From assembly GCA_903839535.1 (NCBI GenBank), contig CAIMCT010000552.1:1-40978 (forward strand): a stretch of 40,978 nucleotides of DNA. The letters are read 5' to 3'. Of this stretch, positions 1 through 8,621 are shown piece after piece. The stretch's first letter is position 1. Each line of letters starts with the position of its first letter. Below the pieces are notes generated by a model that saw only the letters and a program-made list of their open reading frames with translations, was not told the origin of the DNA and did no database searches. A program made the position numbers and the translations under genes. The stretch is from an uncultured Desulfobacteraceae bacterium (GTDB lineage Bacteria; Desulfobacterota; Desulfobacteria; Desulfobacterales; Desulfatirhabdiaceae).

Positions 1-97
1 AACTGTCACAATCTGCACTTTTGGACCCCCACCCCAACCCTCCCCCGCTGGGAGAGGGAGCATAAGGAAAGTGCAGATTATGCCCGTTTGCAGTATA
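1..97. repeat. MITE-like element A, copy 1 (cut by the window start)
   Basis: The right terminal inverted repeat ends at 97 (core ATTATGCCCGTTTGCAGTATA-like, one of five related ends in the window). The left end is only partly present at 1-20. The interior carries the C-rich module around 24-60. Bases 24-97 match 6671-6743 almost perfectly (one substitution and one single-base length difference by eye), in the same orientation, so the two copies flank the restriction-modification pair. Confidence 0.8.
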
Positions 98-118
98 AGC
101 ATAAAAAGAGCATAAAAT

Positions 119-160
119 CTTTCGATTGGAAAACGCATCATCAGAAATCTGATCGATTAC
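119..160 (+). pseudogene. Fragment of an ADP-forming acyl-CoA synthetase gene
   Basis: Bases 119-160 translate to LSIGKRIIRNLIDY, which matches LSIGNRIIKNLIDF of the intact acyl-CoA synthetase at 10749-12833 (DNA about 10809-10850), with most nucleotides identical. Only this short N-terminal piece is present; an in-frame TAA lies at 113-115. The fragment is in the same reading frame as the mod start at 188 with no stop in between. It is best explained as the remnant of a duplicated synthetase gene left when the restriction cassette was inserted or rearranged. Confidence 0.7.
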
Positions 161-187
161 AACCACAGAATTGAATGCAACCCAACC

Positions 188-3100
188 ATGTCGATTAATA
201 ACTCGCCACTTGACCAGCTCCGGGATTTTCTCAACAAACTCTTTCAGTTTGAAACTCAGGACCTCGATTTCGGAGTCTATAAGATTCTACGTTACAAGCG
301 GGAAGAGATTAAGCAATTCATCGACGATCTGCTGGTGAATACCGTCAAAATCCAACTGCAAACATTGACGGGCAAACAGGTCCTCGAGGCCAGGAATCTT
401 ATGGAAAAGCTGGCCACGGAAGATATTATCAAGGGATGGCTACGCGCAGACCCGGCGGAAAAGAAAATACTGGAGAAAATTGGGTGGGAAAAAATTCAAG
501 AATACCAGTTATTTCAAGACATGGTGAATACTGTCCAGGTATCTGAGGATACCGAAAACCAGATATACAACCATCTTGCAATTTTCTTCTCACGGTATTA
601 CGACAAGGGCGATTTCATAAGCAAACGACGGTTCGGCAAGAACGAAAAATACATCGTACCGTACAATGGCGAAGAGACACATTTTTACTGGGCCAACCAT
701 GATCAATATTATATTAAATCATCGGAAACATTTAAAAAATTTTCTTTTAAAGCCGGACCTAATAAAAACAGCCAGACCGTCCATTTCAAACTAACCGGAG
801 CCTTGACCGGGCAGGGCAATGTAAAGGCGGATGAAAACAAATACTTCGTGCTTTCCCCTCATGAACCGGTCCAGACCTCTGAAGAATTAAATATTTTCTT
901 CGAATACCGAAGTCTTACGGACAACGAAAAAAAAGATATCGGAACGCGGAACGTGCAAGACCGGCTCAATGAACAAGCCGCCGAAACCCTGGAAGCGAAT
1001 CTCAAGAAACACCCGGCGACCGCCCAGCTTTGGGATATGGAAAACGACGCAACCGTCTTGCTGAAAAAACTCCACCAATACACCCGGAAAAACCAGTATG
1101 ACTTTTTTATTCATAAAAATCTGAAAGGCTTTCTGCAGCGGGAGCTTGATTTTTACATCAAAAGCGAACTGCTTCATGTCGATGACCTTTACATCAGCGA
1201 AACCGAGCTGTTTATGAGCTCAATTAAACAAAGCTTCAAGAAAGTCAAGGTTTTCAAGCAGATCGCCGATATCATCATTGATTTTCTATCTCAGATTGAA
1301 GATTTTCAAAAAAGGCTTTGGGAAAAGAAAAAATTTGTGCTGAACACCGAATGGGTCATCACCATCGACCGTTTAGTGGCATACACGGGCGAGGACGCAG
1401 CCAAACCCATCATCGCGGAAGTGCTGCAAAACAAGGCTCAGACAGCGGAGTGGACCGTATTATTTGGCAAAAAAATAATTCCAACTGGTAAATTGACCAT
1501 AGAGAGTCTGCGGTCCGATTTATTCGCCTGGCCGAAATTGCCCATCGACACAGTTCATTTCTCAAAAGCATTCAAGGAAAATTTGCTCAATACACTTTCC
1601 GCAAAAATCGACCTGGAGGCGATGGCGGACGGCTTGGTGATTCATTCGGATAATTATCATGGGTTAGCCGAAATTCAGGAAAAGTTCAAAGGCCGCATCA
1701 GCCCTGTCTATATTGATCCGCCATACAACACGGACGCTTCCGCAATAATTTATAAAAATGACTACAAATCATCATCCTTCCTTTCTTTAATATCCGAGAG
1801 AGTCAAACTTGCCAGACCGCTTTTAAAAAAGGATTCGATGATATGTGTTGCAATTGATGACGTGGAAGTGATGGGTCTGCGTCATATTTTAAAAGAGCAT
1901 TTTTTAAAGGAAGTTGGGATAGTTGCTGTCAGGTCAAACCCTGCTGGAAGAAAAACCAGGGGAAAATTTTCACCAGCTCATGAATATGCCCTCTTTTTTG
2001 GCCAATCTGAAAATGCAATCCCATGCTCTTTGGATATCACAGAAAAAAGATTAGACCGGTATCCCCAAAAAGATGATAATGGAAAATTTTCATGGGCCAA
2101 TTTCATTAGATCGGGGACAGGTGATAAAAGAGAAGATAGGCCAAGTATGTATTATCCCATTTATGTAAGCCAAAATGATGAGATAAGAATACCTGAGATG
2201 GAATATGATGATATAAATCAGAAGTATATAATTTTAGAAGAACCAAGAGCCAATGAAGAATCAGTATATCCCATAGTTTATGATGGAGATAAAAAAACAG
2301 AAAAAAGATGGCAAAGGGGACATGAGAGAGTTAGGCAGGAACTGGATGAATACAGGATTAGAAGAGATAAAAATGGAATAATCAGTATCGATTTTAAAAC
2401 CCGAATGGATGAGAATTCACTCCCGACCACATGGTGGGATAGAAAAGAGTACGCTTCAGCGAATTATGGCGCTGCGGAGTTGAAGGAATTGTTCAATATC
2501 AAACCTTTTGATTTTCCAAAAGCCAGAATGCTTGTTCAGGATTGTATTCGCGCGGCTGGAGCATTGGCGAAAAGATCAATCACTCTTGATTTTTTTCCGG
2601 GTTCGGCAACAACATTTGATGCTGTTCAACGCTTGAATAAGGATGATAACGGACAACGTAAATGTATTTTGATTGAACAAGGCCATCACGTTTATTCAAT
2701 TATCATCCCCCGAATTAAAAAAATTGCTTACACTTTTGACTGGAAAGATGGCAAGCCCAAGAGCGATACCATGAACGGTCTTGGCGTTTTCTTCAAATAC
2801 CAGCGGTTGGAACAATATGAAGAAGCCCTGGAAAATATTTCCTTTACCGTTTCAAAAGAAACCGCCCAGAAAGCTCTTGAATTCGACCAGTACATTCCCA
2901 AATATTTTCTGGAGTTCGAGACCAGGAGCAGTCAAACCCTGGTAAATACCGAAGCCATGCTGGACCCGTGGGGTTACGAACTCAATATCTGGGACGGACT
3001 CACATATAACACCCGGCAGGCGGTTGATCTGGTGGAGACATTCAATTATCTGATAGGACTGAACATGCAAAAAAGCATGACTCGGGAAATACAGCGCCGA

Positions 3101-3322
3101 AAATATCAGTTCATTTACGGAAACAACAACGCAGGCAGTCAGTTGATGGTGGTCTGGCGCAATACGAAAAACTGGGAGATATCAGACTACGAGGCCGACC
3201 GCGATATTCTGAAAGAAGAATTAAAATCCTTTGTGTATGACGTGCTGTACATCAACGGCCAGGCGATTCTTGACGGATATCAGCCCATCGAGGAAATCTT
3301 CAAAAATAAAATGATTCCATAA
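188..3322 (+). CDS. mod: Type III-like restriction-modification DNA methyltransferase (Mod)
   Basis: This 1044-residue protein is a predicted N6-adenine DNA methyltransferase that would protect host DNA and supply site recognition for the Res subunit encoded directly downstream. Catalytic motif IV is DPPYNT at residues 510-515. The SAM-binding motif I variant DFFPGSATT lies at about 801-809, so the motif order (IV before I) is that of beta-class Type III Mod enzymes. The roughly 490 residues before motif IV have no recognised catalytic motif and make the protein longer than a typical Mod of about 600-700 residues. The segment between the motifs, where the target-recognition domain lies, is strikingly AT-rich: by hand count about 33% GC over 2041-2400, unlike its flanks. 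The ATG at 188 lacks a clear Shine-Dalgarno sequence; the frame is open back to 113. Two bases separate it from res. Confidence 0.9.
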   Translation: MSINNSPLDQLRDFLNKLFQFETQDLDFGVYKILRYKREEIKQFIDDLLVNTVKIQLQTLTGKQVLEARNLMEKLATEDIIKGWLRADPAEKKILEKIGWEKIQEYQLFQDMVNTVQVSEDTENQIYNHLAIFFSRYYDKGDFISKRRFGKNEKYIVPYNGEETHFYWANHDQYYIKSSETFKKFSFKAGPNKNSQTVHFKLTGALTGQGNVKADENKYFVLSPHEPVQTSEELNIFFEYRSLTDNEKKDIGTRNVQDRLNEQAAETLEANLKKHPATAQLWDMENDATVLLKKLHQYTRKNQYDFFIHKNLKGFLQRELDFYIKSELLHVDDLYISETELFMSSIKQSFKKVKVFKQIADIIIDFLSQIEDFQKRLWEKKKFVLNTEWVITIDRLVAYTGEDAAKPIIAEVLQNKAQTAEWTVLFGKKIIPTGKLTIESLRSDLFAWPKLPIDTVHFSKAFKENLLNTLSAKIDLEAMADGLVIHSDNYHGLAEIQEKFKGRISPVYIDPPYNTDASAIIYKNDYKSSSFLSLISERVKLARPLLKKDSMICVAIDDVEVMGLRHILKEHFLKEVGIVAVRSNPAGRKTRGKFSPAHEYALFFGQSENAIPCSLDITEKRLDRYPQKDDNGKFSWANFIRSGTGDKREDRPSMYYPIYVSQNDEIRIPEMEYDDINQKYIILEEPRANEESVYPIVYDGDKKTEKRWQRGHERVRQELDEYRIRRDKNGIISIDFKTRMDENSLPTTWWDRKEYASANYGAAELKELFNIKPFDFPKARMLVQDCIRAAGALAKRSITLDFFPGSATTFDAVQRLNKDDNGQRKCILIEQGHHVYSIIIPRIKKIAYTFDWKDGKPKSDTMNGLGVFFKYQRLEQYEEALENISFTVSKETAQKALEFDQYIPKYFLEFETRSSQTLVNTEAMLDPWGYELNIWDGLTYNTRQAVDLVETFNYLIGLNMQKSMTREIQRRKYQFIYGNNNAGSQLMVVWRNTKNWEISDYEADRDILKEELKSFVYDVLYINGQAILDGYQPIEEIFKNKMIP

Positions 3323-3324
3323 CC

Positions 3325-6300
3325 ATGCAACTCAGCAAAAAACTCATTCTGTTCCAATTCATCCTCAAACAGTTTGGATACGACGATTTTGTGTCCCTGA
3401 GAGCGGAATTTAATATCAGGGAAACCGGGTCCAACGCCTCCGGACGCTCGTATTTTGCGGGAATTCTGGTCAATCGGTCTAAAATAATCATAGAGAAACA
3501 CACTTTGTTTGCTTATGATGAGGCCATTCAAGGTTATGAAAAAAAGCTGCGGGAGCACCGGGCTGAACCTCTTTTTACCTTGAAATATTACCAATGGCTG
3601 GCCCTGCTGTTCACCGAGTATTATCTGGATCGTTACGCAACCAATAAAATCGCCTTTATCCGTGACCTTAATGCGTTCATACAGCATCACTCCGATTTCA
3701 AGGGCATGGATGGTTACACCGAAAACGACTTAAAAAAACTGGCTTTCTGGATGGCCACCGGCAGCGGCAAAACCCTGCTGATGCACTGTAATTATTGGCA
3801 GATATTAAAATACCTGAAAGACTGGGAAAATATTATCCTCATCACGCCCAATGAAGGCTTGAGCCGTCAGCATTACGAGGAATTCATCCAAAGCGGCATC
3901 GGAGCTGCGATATATTCCGGCAGCGAGGAAAGCCTGAAAACCCTGGATGGCGAAGTCCTGATTATCGAAATCACGAAACTGACCACGAACAAGAGCGGCG
4001 AAGGTGTCAGCGTGGATGTGGATTATTTTTCCGAGTCCAAAAATTTGGTGTTTATTGATGAGGGACACAAGGGTCAGCGGTCAGAGGAAAAAGCCTGGAA
4101 AAAGCTGCGGGAACATATCACCCGGGGTGAAGGTTCGTTCACCTTTGAATATTCCGCGACATTTGGACAAATCATCGGCAGCGGAGACAGCGATCTGCTC
4201 CGGGAATACGGGCGATCCATTATTTTTGACTATTCCTATCGCCATTTTTATACCGACGGTTACGGCAAGGATTTCGCTGTTTTCAATATCGACGCACAAA
4301 ACGATTACAGCGAGATACAGAACCGGCTGCTGCTTACCGCCGGGTTGTTGGGCTTTTATGAGCAACTGGCCCTGTTTGAAGAATATCGGGAAGAACTTAG
4401 GATATACAATATTGAAAAACCGCTCTGGATATTTGTGGGTAGCAAAGTCATCGGCAGCGGTTCCAAAACCCTCTCTCTGGCGGACAGACAAAATATTTCG
4501 GATGTGTCGCACATTGTGAAATTCTTTACATTCGTATTGTCCCAGCCTGCCGAATTCCAGAAGGACATTGATAAAATACTGTCTGGACGGTCAGGACTGA
4601 ATGCAGCCAGCGGCGAAGATATTTTTAAAAACCGCTTTCAATCCCTGCATATCCAAAAACCGTCCGCAGAACAAATCATTCAAACGGTTTTTAACGGGAC
4701 CGGCGGCATTGAGGCCTTTCAAATCAAACAGGCGGACGGCGAAATTGCTTTAAAAACCAGAACCAGCCACAGCGACCACTATTTTGCTGTGATCAACATC
4801 GGCGATGTACCCAAATACGCCAAAAAACTGGAAGAAGATACAGGAGGCGAGCTGGTCGTTCAAGACAATCTATTTACAACGTCCCTGTTTCACGGGATTT
4901 CGTCACCCGCATCCAAAATTAACATCCTCATCGGGTCCAAAAAATTCATCGAAGGATGGAACTCGTGGCGGGTGTCCAGCATGGGGCTGATGAACATGGG
5001 AAAAAGCGAGGGGCCGCAAATTATCCAACTGTTCGGTCGGGGCGTTCGCCTGAAGGGAAAAGGCCATTCGCTGAAACGCGAAGACGCTGATGCGCCATAC
5101 CATGTGAAAGCACTGCAAACCATATCGATTTTCGGGTTGAACGCCTCCTACATGAACCGGTTCTTATCGGAAATTGAAAAAGAAGTCTGTGAATATACGA
5201 ATTTTACCGTTGATATAAGGTTCAATCGCAAGGAGCAGTGGAGCGGCAATATTGTGACATTCGAACGACAGGGAGATTTCAAGGAACACAGCGTCGCGCT
5301 TGCCTGCCTCCCCCAAGTTTGCAGACGGGTAAGTCTTGATTTGAGAAACAAAGTGAGTGTGGCGGCCGGCGGTTTCAACAGTCAGGTTGCGGAAGACGCA
5401 GGGGCGTTCAACGTCAATTTTCTTCTGAATTTCATTGATTTTATCGATTTTAACGCGCTGACCCTGGAAGCCTGCAGATACCGCCTGCTCAAAGGCTATA
5501 CCAACCTGATTGTCATGAAATCCGCCATCGAGGCGATGGTTCGCGGCGACGATTATTCCTTGCTCGCTCATCCGGGACAATTCGGCCTGGCTGAGGCGAT
5601 CAGCGGCAAAATTCAGAATATCGCCGCTATTCTCATCAAGGACTACATCAACAAATTTTATGCGGACAAGGAAAAAGCCTTTTTAACTCGGCATCTGACA
5701 TATAAAATGCTGAACCCGAACATGCATGGGACACTATTTCCGGAAGCAAATCGCATCATCGTGAAAGCGCCCAGACAGCATCTATCCGTGATAGAAGAAC
5801 TGAAAGCTGGCATCGAAGAGCTGTATAAAAATGACAGTGAAATTTTGCCGACGATTCATTTTGGAAACCACTTATATTCCCCCATCGCTTCATGGGAAAA
5901 AGGGGAGCGGTTCAATGAAGTTAAAACTGTTCCTACACGGTTGAACCAGGGGGAGCGAGATTTTCTTGTACATTTGAGAGGCTTTCTGATCGAAGCCGCC
6001 GATCGATTCAAGGACAAGAATGTTTTTGTGCTAAGGAATCTTTCACAAAAAGGTATCTGCTTTTTTATCGAAAGTTCATCCTTTTTCCCGGATTTTATCC
6101 TATGGGTGGTGGCGGGAAACGTGCAGCACATTTATTTTCTTGATCCGAAAGGCATCCGGGAAACCAGAAATTTCAACAATCCAAAAGTGATTTTCTGCCG
6201 GGAACAAACAGCGGATATTGAACGGAAAATCAACGAGGATTTAAAAAATGATGATTTGGACCTGTCCGTCACTGTTTCCGCATACATTCTTTCCGTAACA

Positions 6301-6456
6301 CCATTCAAGGAAATCTCGCTGGTCTGGGGAGAAGGTAACGTTACTTTGGAAAAATTCACGGAAAATCATGTGCTTTTCATCAACGAAAGCAAGGCGTATC
6401 TGAGTCACATTTTTAAGAATTCAGATCATCCTTTGCCAGCATCTACACTCGGTTGA
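3325..6456 (+). CDS. res: Type III-like restriction endonuclease, DEAD/DEAH helicase (Res)
   Basis: This 1043-residue protein is the ATP-dependent translocase and nuclease partner of Mod. Helicase motifs are visible in order: Walker A ATGSGKT near residue 144, motif II DEGH at 245-248, and a motif VI-like QLFGRGVRLKGKG starting at residue 568. The C-terminal part has a PD-(D/E)xK-type nuclease signature: PDF with Asp923, then DPKG at 940-943. All expected catalytic elements seem present, so the enzyme is probably active. It starts two bases after the mod stop, so the pair is surely co-transcribed. A 29-bp internal segment (5844-5872) recurs exactly at 6487-6515 just after the stop, which hints at a past rearrangement of the 3' end. 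The family assignment is firm; the recognition site cannot be predicted. Confidence 0.92.
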   Translation: MQLSKKLILFQFILKQFGYDDFVSLRAEFNIRETGSNASGRSYFAGILVNRSKIIIEKHTLFAYDEAIQGYEKKLREHRAEPLFTLKYYQWLALLFTEYYLDRYATNKIAFIRDLNAFIQHHSDFKGMDGYTENDLKKLAFWMATGSGKTLLMHCNYWQILKYLKDWENIILITPNEGLSRQHYEEFIQSGIGAAIYSGSEESLKTLDGEVLIIEITKLTTNKSGEGVSVDVDYFSESKNLVFIDEGHKGQRSEEKAWKKLREHITRGEGSFTFEYSATFGQIIGSGDSDLLREYGRSIIFDYSYRHFYTDGYGKDFAVFNIDAQNDYSEIQNRLLLTAGLLGFYEQLALFEEYREELRIYNIEKPLWIFVGSKVIGSGSKTLSLADRQNISDVSHIVKFFTFVLSQPAEFQKDIDKILSGRSGLNAASGEDIFKNRFQSLHIQKPSAEQIIQTVFNGTGGIEAFQIKQADGEIALKTRTSHSDHYFAVINIGDVPKYAKKLEEDTGGELVVQDNLFTTSLFHGISSPASKINILIGSKKFIEGWNSWRVSSMGLMNMGKSEGPQIIQLFGRGVRLKGKGHSLKREDADAPYHVKALQTISIFGLNASYMNRFLSEIEKEVCEYTNFTVDIRFNRKEQWSGNIVTFERQGDFKEHSVALACLPQVCRRVSLDLRNKVSVAAGGFNSQVAEDAGAFNVNFLLNFIDFIDFNALTLEACRYRLLKGYTNLIVMKSAIEAMVRGDDYSLLAHPGQFGLAEAISGKIQNIAAILIKDYINKFYADKEKAFLTRHLTYKMLNPNMHGTLFPEANRIIVKAPRQHLSVIEELKAGIEELYKNDSEILPTIHFGNHLYSPIASWEKGERFNEVKTVPTRLNQGERDFLVHLRGFLIEAADRFKDKNVFVLRNLSQKGICFFIESSSFFPDFILWVVAGNVQHIYFLDPKGIRETRNFNNPKVIFCREQTADIERKINEDLKNDDLDLSVTVSAYILSVTPFKEISLVWGEGNVTLEKFTENHVLFINESKAYLSHIFKNSDHPLPASTLG

Positions 6457-6486
6457 CAGGCTCCTTCAATTTTCTTCAATGCTATC

Positions 6487-6515
6487 TTTGCCGACGATTC
6501 ATTTTGGAAACCACT
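6487..6515 (+). repeat. 29-bp direct repeat of an internal res segment
   Basis: The 29 bases here are identical to bases 5844-5872 inside res (starting TTTGCCGACGATTCATTTTG). The remainder of 6457-6670 is AT-rich, holds no recognisable gene, and leads into MITE copy 2. Confidence 0.85.
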
Positions 6516-6670
6516 CGAACGTATCGTAATATTATTTATCATTTCCTTTTCTAATCCTTATGTACAATATTTTTTTTCTTGACTTATGGTCATATCCTGC
6601 CTATTTACCTTACAATAGTTACAATGTAATTAAAATGTGATTCGTGTTCATTGTTATGATAAGCAATTCT

Positions 6671-6743
6671 GACCCCCCCCCAACCCTCCCCCGCTGGGAG
6701 AGGGAGCATAAGGAAAGTGCAGATTATGCCCGTTCGCAGTATA
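6671..6743. repeat. MITE-like element A, copy 2 (left end missing)
   Basis: It is nearly identical to 24-97 and in the same orientation, ending in the same terminal repeat (CCCGTTCGCAGTATA). The left terminal repeat is absent. With copy 1 it brackets the mod-res pair as a direct repeat. The rest of the 6457-6813 gap contains no gene that I can support. Confidence 0.8.
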
Positions 6744-6813
6744 TATTATCTTTTACACTTTTGTTAATTCATGGTCTCCGGTGAACATCTTACGACATAA
6801 AGGAGTCAATCGT

Positions 6814-7257
6814 ATGAAATTAAAACAAATATCCATTTCCATAGAAAACTCTCCGGGCAGGCTTTATGAAATCACCCGAGCCCTGGGAGAGGCTGGGATT
6901 AATTTAAGGGCATTGAATCTTGTGGATAGCGGCGATTTCGGTATGCTCCGGCTTCTCGTGTCCGACTTGGCCAAGACCAGGCGAATCATGATGGAAAATC
7001 ACATGCCGGCCCGGGTGGACGATGTAGTGGCCGTTGAGATTGCAGACAAGCCAGGAAGACTGTCCGAGGTGCTGAAGTCGCTCATGGATGCCAGAATCAA
7101 CGTCACATATATGTATGCGTTTATCGGCATGTCCTCAAACAATGCCGTCATGATTTTCCGTTTCAGCGACAATGATAAGGCAATCGAAATACTTCTGGCC
7201 AGCGGAGCCAAGTTGCTGGATGCCAAAGCCTTCGATATCCTGGAAACCGAAAGCTGA
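6814..7257 (+). CDS. Tandem ACT-domain amino-acid-binding protein
   Basis: This is a 147-residue protein made of two ACT domains, residues about 3-68 and 72-140; each begins with the typical pattern of a beta strand followed by P/KPGRL (SPGRLYEI and KPGRLSEV). Stand-alone tandem ACT proteins are usually small-molecule, often amino-acid, sensors. The ATG at 6814 is preferred because an AAAGGAG ribosome site lies at 6799-6805, eight bases ahead; an upstream GTG at 6781 has none. It is the first gene of a plus-strand cluster of acyl-CoA enzymes, so it may sense the amino or hydroxy acid that the cluster degrades. The ligand is unknown. Confidence 0.85.
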   Translation: MKLKQISISIENSPGRLYEITRALGEAGINLRALNLVDSGDFGMLRLLVSDLAKTRRIMMENHMPARVDDVVAVEIADKPGRLSEVLKSLMDARINVTYMYAFIGMSSNNAVMIFRFSDNDKAIEILLASGAKLLDAKAFDILETES

Positions 7258-7286
7258 CGTTTTGATGTCAAAAGGGAGGATTATAT

Positions 7287-8234
7287 ATGGTTGAGAAACC
7301 GGCGTTTTGTCCGCGATCCTTTGCGGTCATCGGGGCAGGTCCTGTAGGATGTATAGTGGCGGCTTTTCTTGGCAGGGGCGGATATGATGTGACCCTGTGC
7401 GATGTCATTCCCGCATTGATTGAACCCGCAATCAGCCCTGGAATTCTGATTGAGGGTGCGGAAAATCTTCAGCAGTCCGTTACCAGGGTCTGCACTCAAA
7501 TTGATGAGCTGGCGGATCATTCGCCGGATGTGATCATAGTCACGGTCAAGGCCAATGTGCTTCCCCTCATATCTTCCGCCATTGAGGGGTTTTACCGGGA
7601 AGGTATGTACATAGTCAGTTGGCAGAACGGGATTGATACGGAACTCGAAATCGCCAAGGTTCTGGGCCGCAAACCTGTCATGCGGGCAGTTGTCAATTAC
7701 GGGTGCGGATTGATAAAGCCAGGTCATGTGAGAATGCCCTTTCACCATCCGCCGCATTATCTGCAGGAGATGGATCCGGACTCCAAACCGGCGGCCATTG
7801 CCATTGCCGAAGCACTGAGTACAACCGGGCTGTTGACCCGTCATACCGATAGCATTATCTCGATGGTCTGGCGAAAAGGAATACTGAATGCCTGTATGAA
7901 TCCGGTTTGTGCAGTGACCGGACTGACCATGGCCCAGGCCATGGGAGATCCCATCGTGTTTCAGATCGTGGATGCCTTGGTCAAGGAGTGCGTCAAGGTG
8001 GCAAGGGCCAATGAAATCAACCTGGGGTGGGATTTTTATCCAGGCGCCATCGAATATATGCGAAAGGCAGGCGATCACAAGCCTTCGATGCTTATGGACA
8101 TTGAAAACAAGCGCCGTACCGAGATTGATTACATGAACGGTAAATTCATCGCCTATGGCGCCCAGGCAGGCATTGAAACGCCCTATAACATTATGATTCG
8201 CTCTCTGGTTAAGGCCATCGAATCCAAAAAATAA
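7287..8234 (+). CDS. 2-dehydropantoate 2-reductase family (ApbA/PanE-like) NAD(P)-dependent dehydrogenase
   Basis: The 315-residue product has an N-terminal Rossmann fold with the dinucleotide loop GAGPVGCIVAAFL at about residues 13-25 and a C-terminal ApbA/PanE-type helical domain (about 180-310). Family members reduce 2-oxo acids to 2-hydroxy acids. Since it sits between an ACT protein and a 2-hydroxyacyl-CoA dehydratase-type pair, I infer that it makes or oxidises a 2-hydroxy acid for that pathway rather than pantoate, although pantoate synthesis cannot be excluded. The ribosome site GGGAGGA lies about nine bases before the ATG. It follows the ACT gene after 29 bases and is followed by a repeat-filled gap. 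Confidence 0.85.
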   Translation: MVEKPAFCPRSFAVIGAGPVGCIVAAFLGRGGYDVTLCDVIPALIEPAISPGILIEGAENLQQSVTRVCTQIDELADHSPDVIIVTVKANVLPLISSAIEGFYREGMYIVSWQNGIDTELEIAKVLGRKPVMRAVVNYGCGLIKPGHVRMPFHHPPHYLQEMDPDSKPAAIAIAEALSTTGLLTRHTDSIISMVWRKGILNACMNPVCAVTGLTMAQAMGDPIVFQIVDALVKECVKVARANEINLGWDFYPGAIEYMRKAGDHKPSMLMDIENKRRTEIDYMNGKFIAYGAQAGIETPYNIMIRSLVKAIESKK

Positions 8235-8247
8235 CGAGCTTCATGAC

Positions 8248-8598
8248 TTTACTGCGAACGGACATAATCTTTTGACGTGGAGCCGGCATCCTGCCGGCTG
8301 CAGCAGCCGGCAAGATGCCAGCTCTACCTGGGCTGATGAAAATGAGCGGCTAATCGCCTCTGGGATCGCCGCACCCCAGTGCGGCAATTATGACGACGCT
8401 CTTGTGGCGGCTAAAAGCGAAGTGGGCCGCACTGGGGTGCGGAGATCTCAGGAGGATAGGCGAAACAAAAATGGGATCAGCTTTTAACTAAAATATATGG
8501 CGATTTTCATCAGCCGAGGCTCTACCTGTAACTCTTCCACCAGCGGGGGAGTGTTGGGGTGGCGTTCAACAATGCAAATTATGCCAGTTTGCAGTATA
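8248..8598. repeat. MITE-like element A, copy 3, long form with nested element B
   Basis: Terminal inverted repeats of 21 bp lie at 8248-8268 and 8578-8598 (core ACTGCGAAC...GGCATAAT type; three mismatches in the left end against the perfect copy at 18469). Inside the left end is a 51-base hairpin at 8277-8327 of GCCGGC-rich arms. Near the right end is the G-rich module at about 8535-8562. Element B (8331-8518) interrupts the interior. This repeat fills the 387-base gap before the activase gene; the short reading frames inside it are not credible genes. Confidence 0.8.
8331..8518. repeat. Element B, nested insertion with inverted ends
   Basis: The ends are a 13-bp inverted repeat, GGCTGATGAAAAT at 8331-8343 and its complement at 8503-8515. 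The 10-bp sequence GCTCTACCTG occurs directly before (8321-8330) and, after three extra bases, behind it (8519-8528), as expected of a target-site duplication in element A. The interior contains CCGCACCCCAGTGCGG-type palindromes at about 8375 and 8434. A related, inverted partial copy lies at 19401-19490. Confidence 0.7.
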
Positions 8599-8621
8599 CA
8601 TAAACAGATGGATTCAATCTC

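Noticed and set aside
4004-4519. Open frame inside res in another plus frame
   Set aside because: It overlaps conserved helicase coding sequence and has no family features or ribosome site.
7281-8078. Long open frame (265 codons) on the minus strand
   Set aside because: It lies wholly opposite the well-supported PanE-like gene, has no recognisable domain and looks like low-complexity shadow translation.
8277-8327. Hairpin considered as a rho-independent terminator or CRISPR-like repeat
   Set aside because: The same 51-base hairpin recurs at 40892-40942 within the same type of element with matching ends, so it belongs to the MITE; there is no spacer array and no T tract.
8272-8487. 71-codon frame in the gap before the activase
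   Set aside because: It is made of the hairpin of element A and the palindromes of element B; it is repeat sequence, not a gene.
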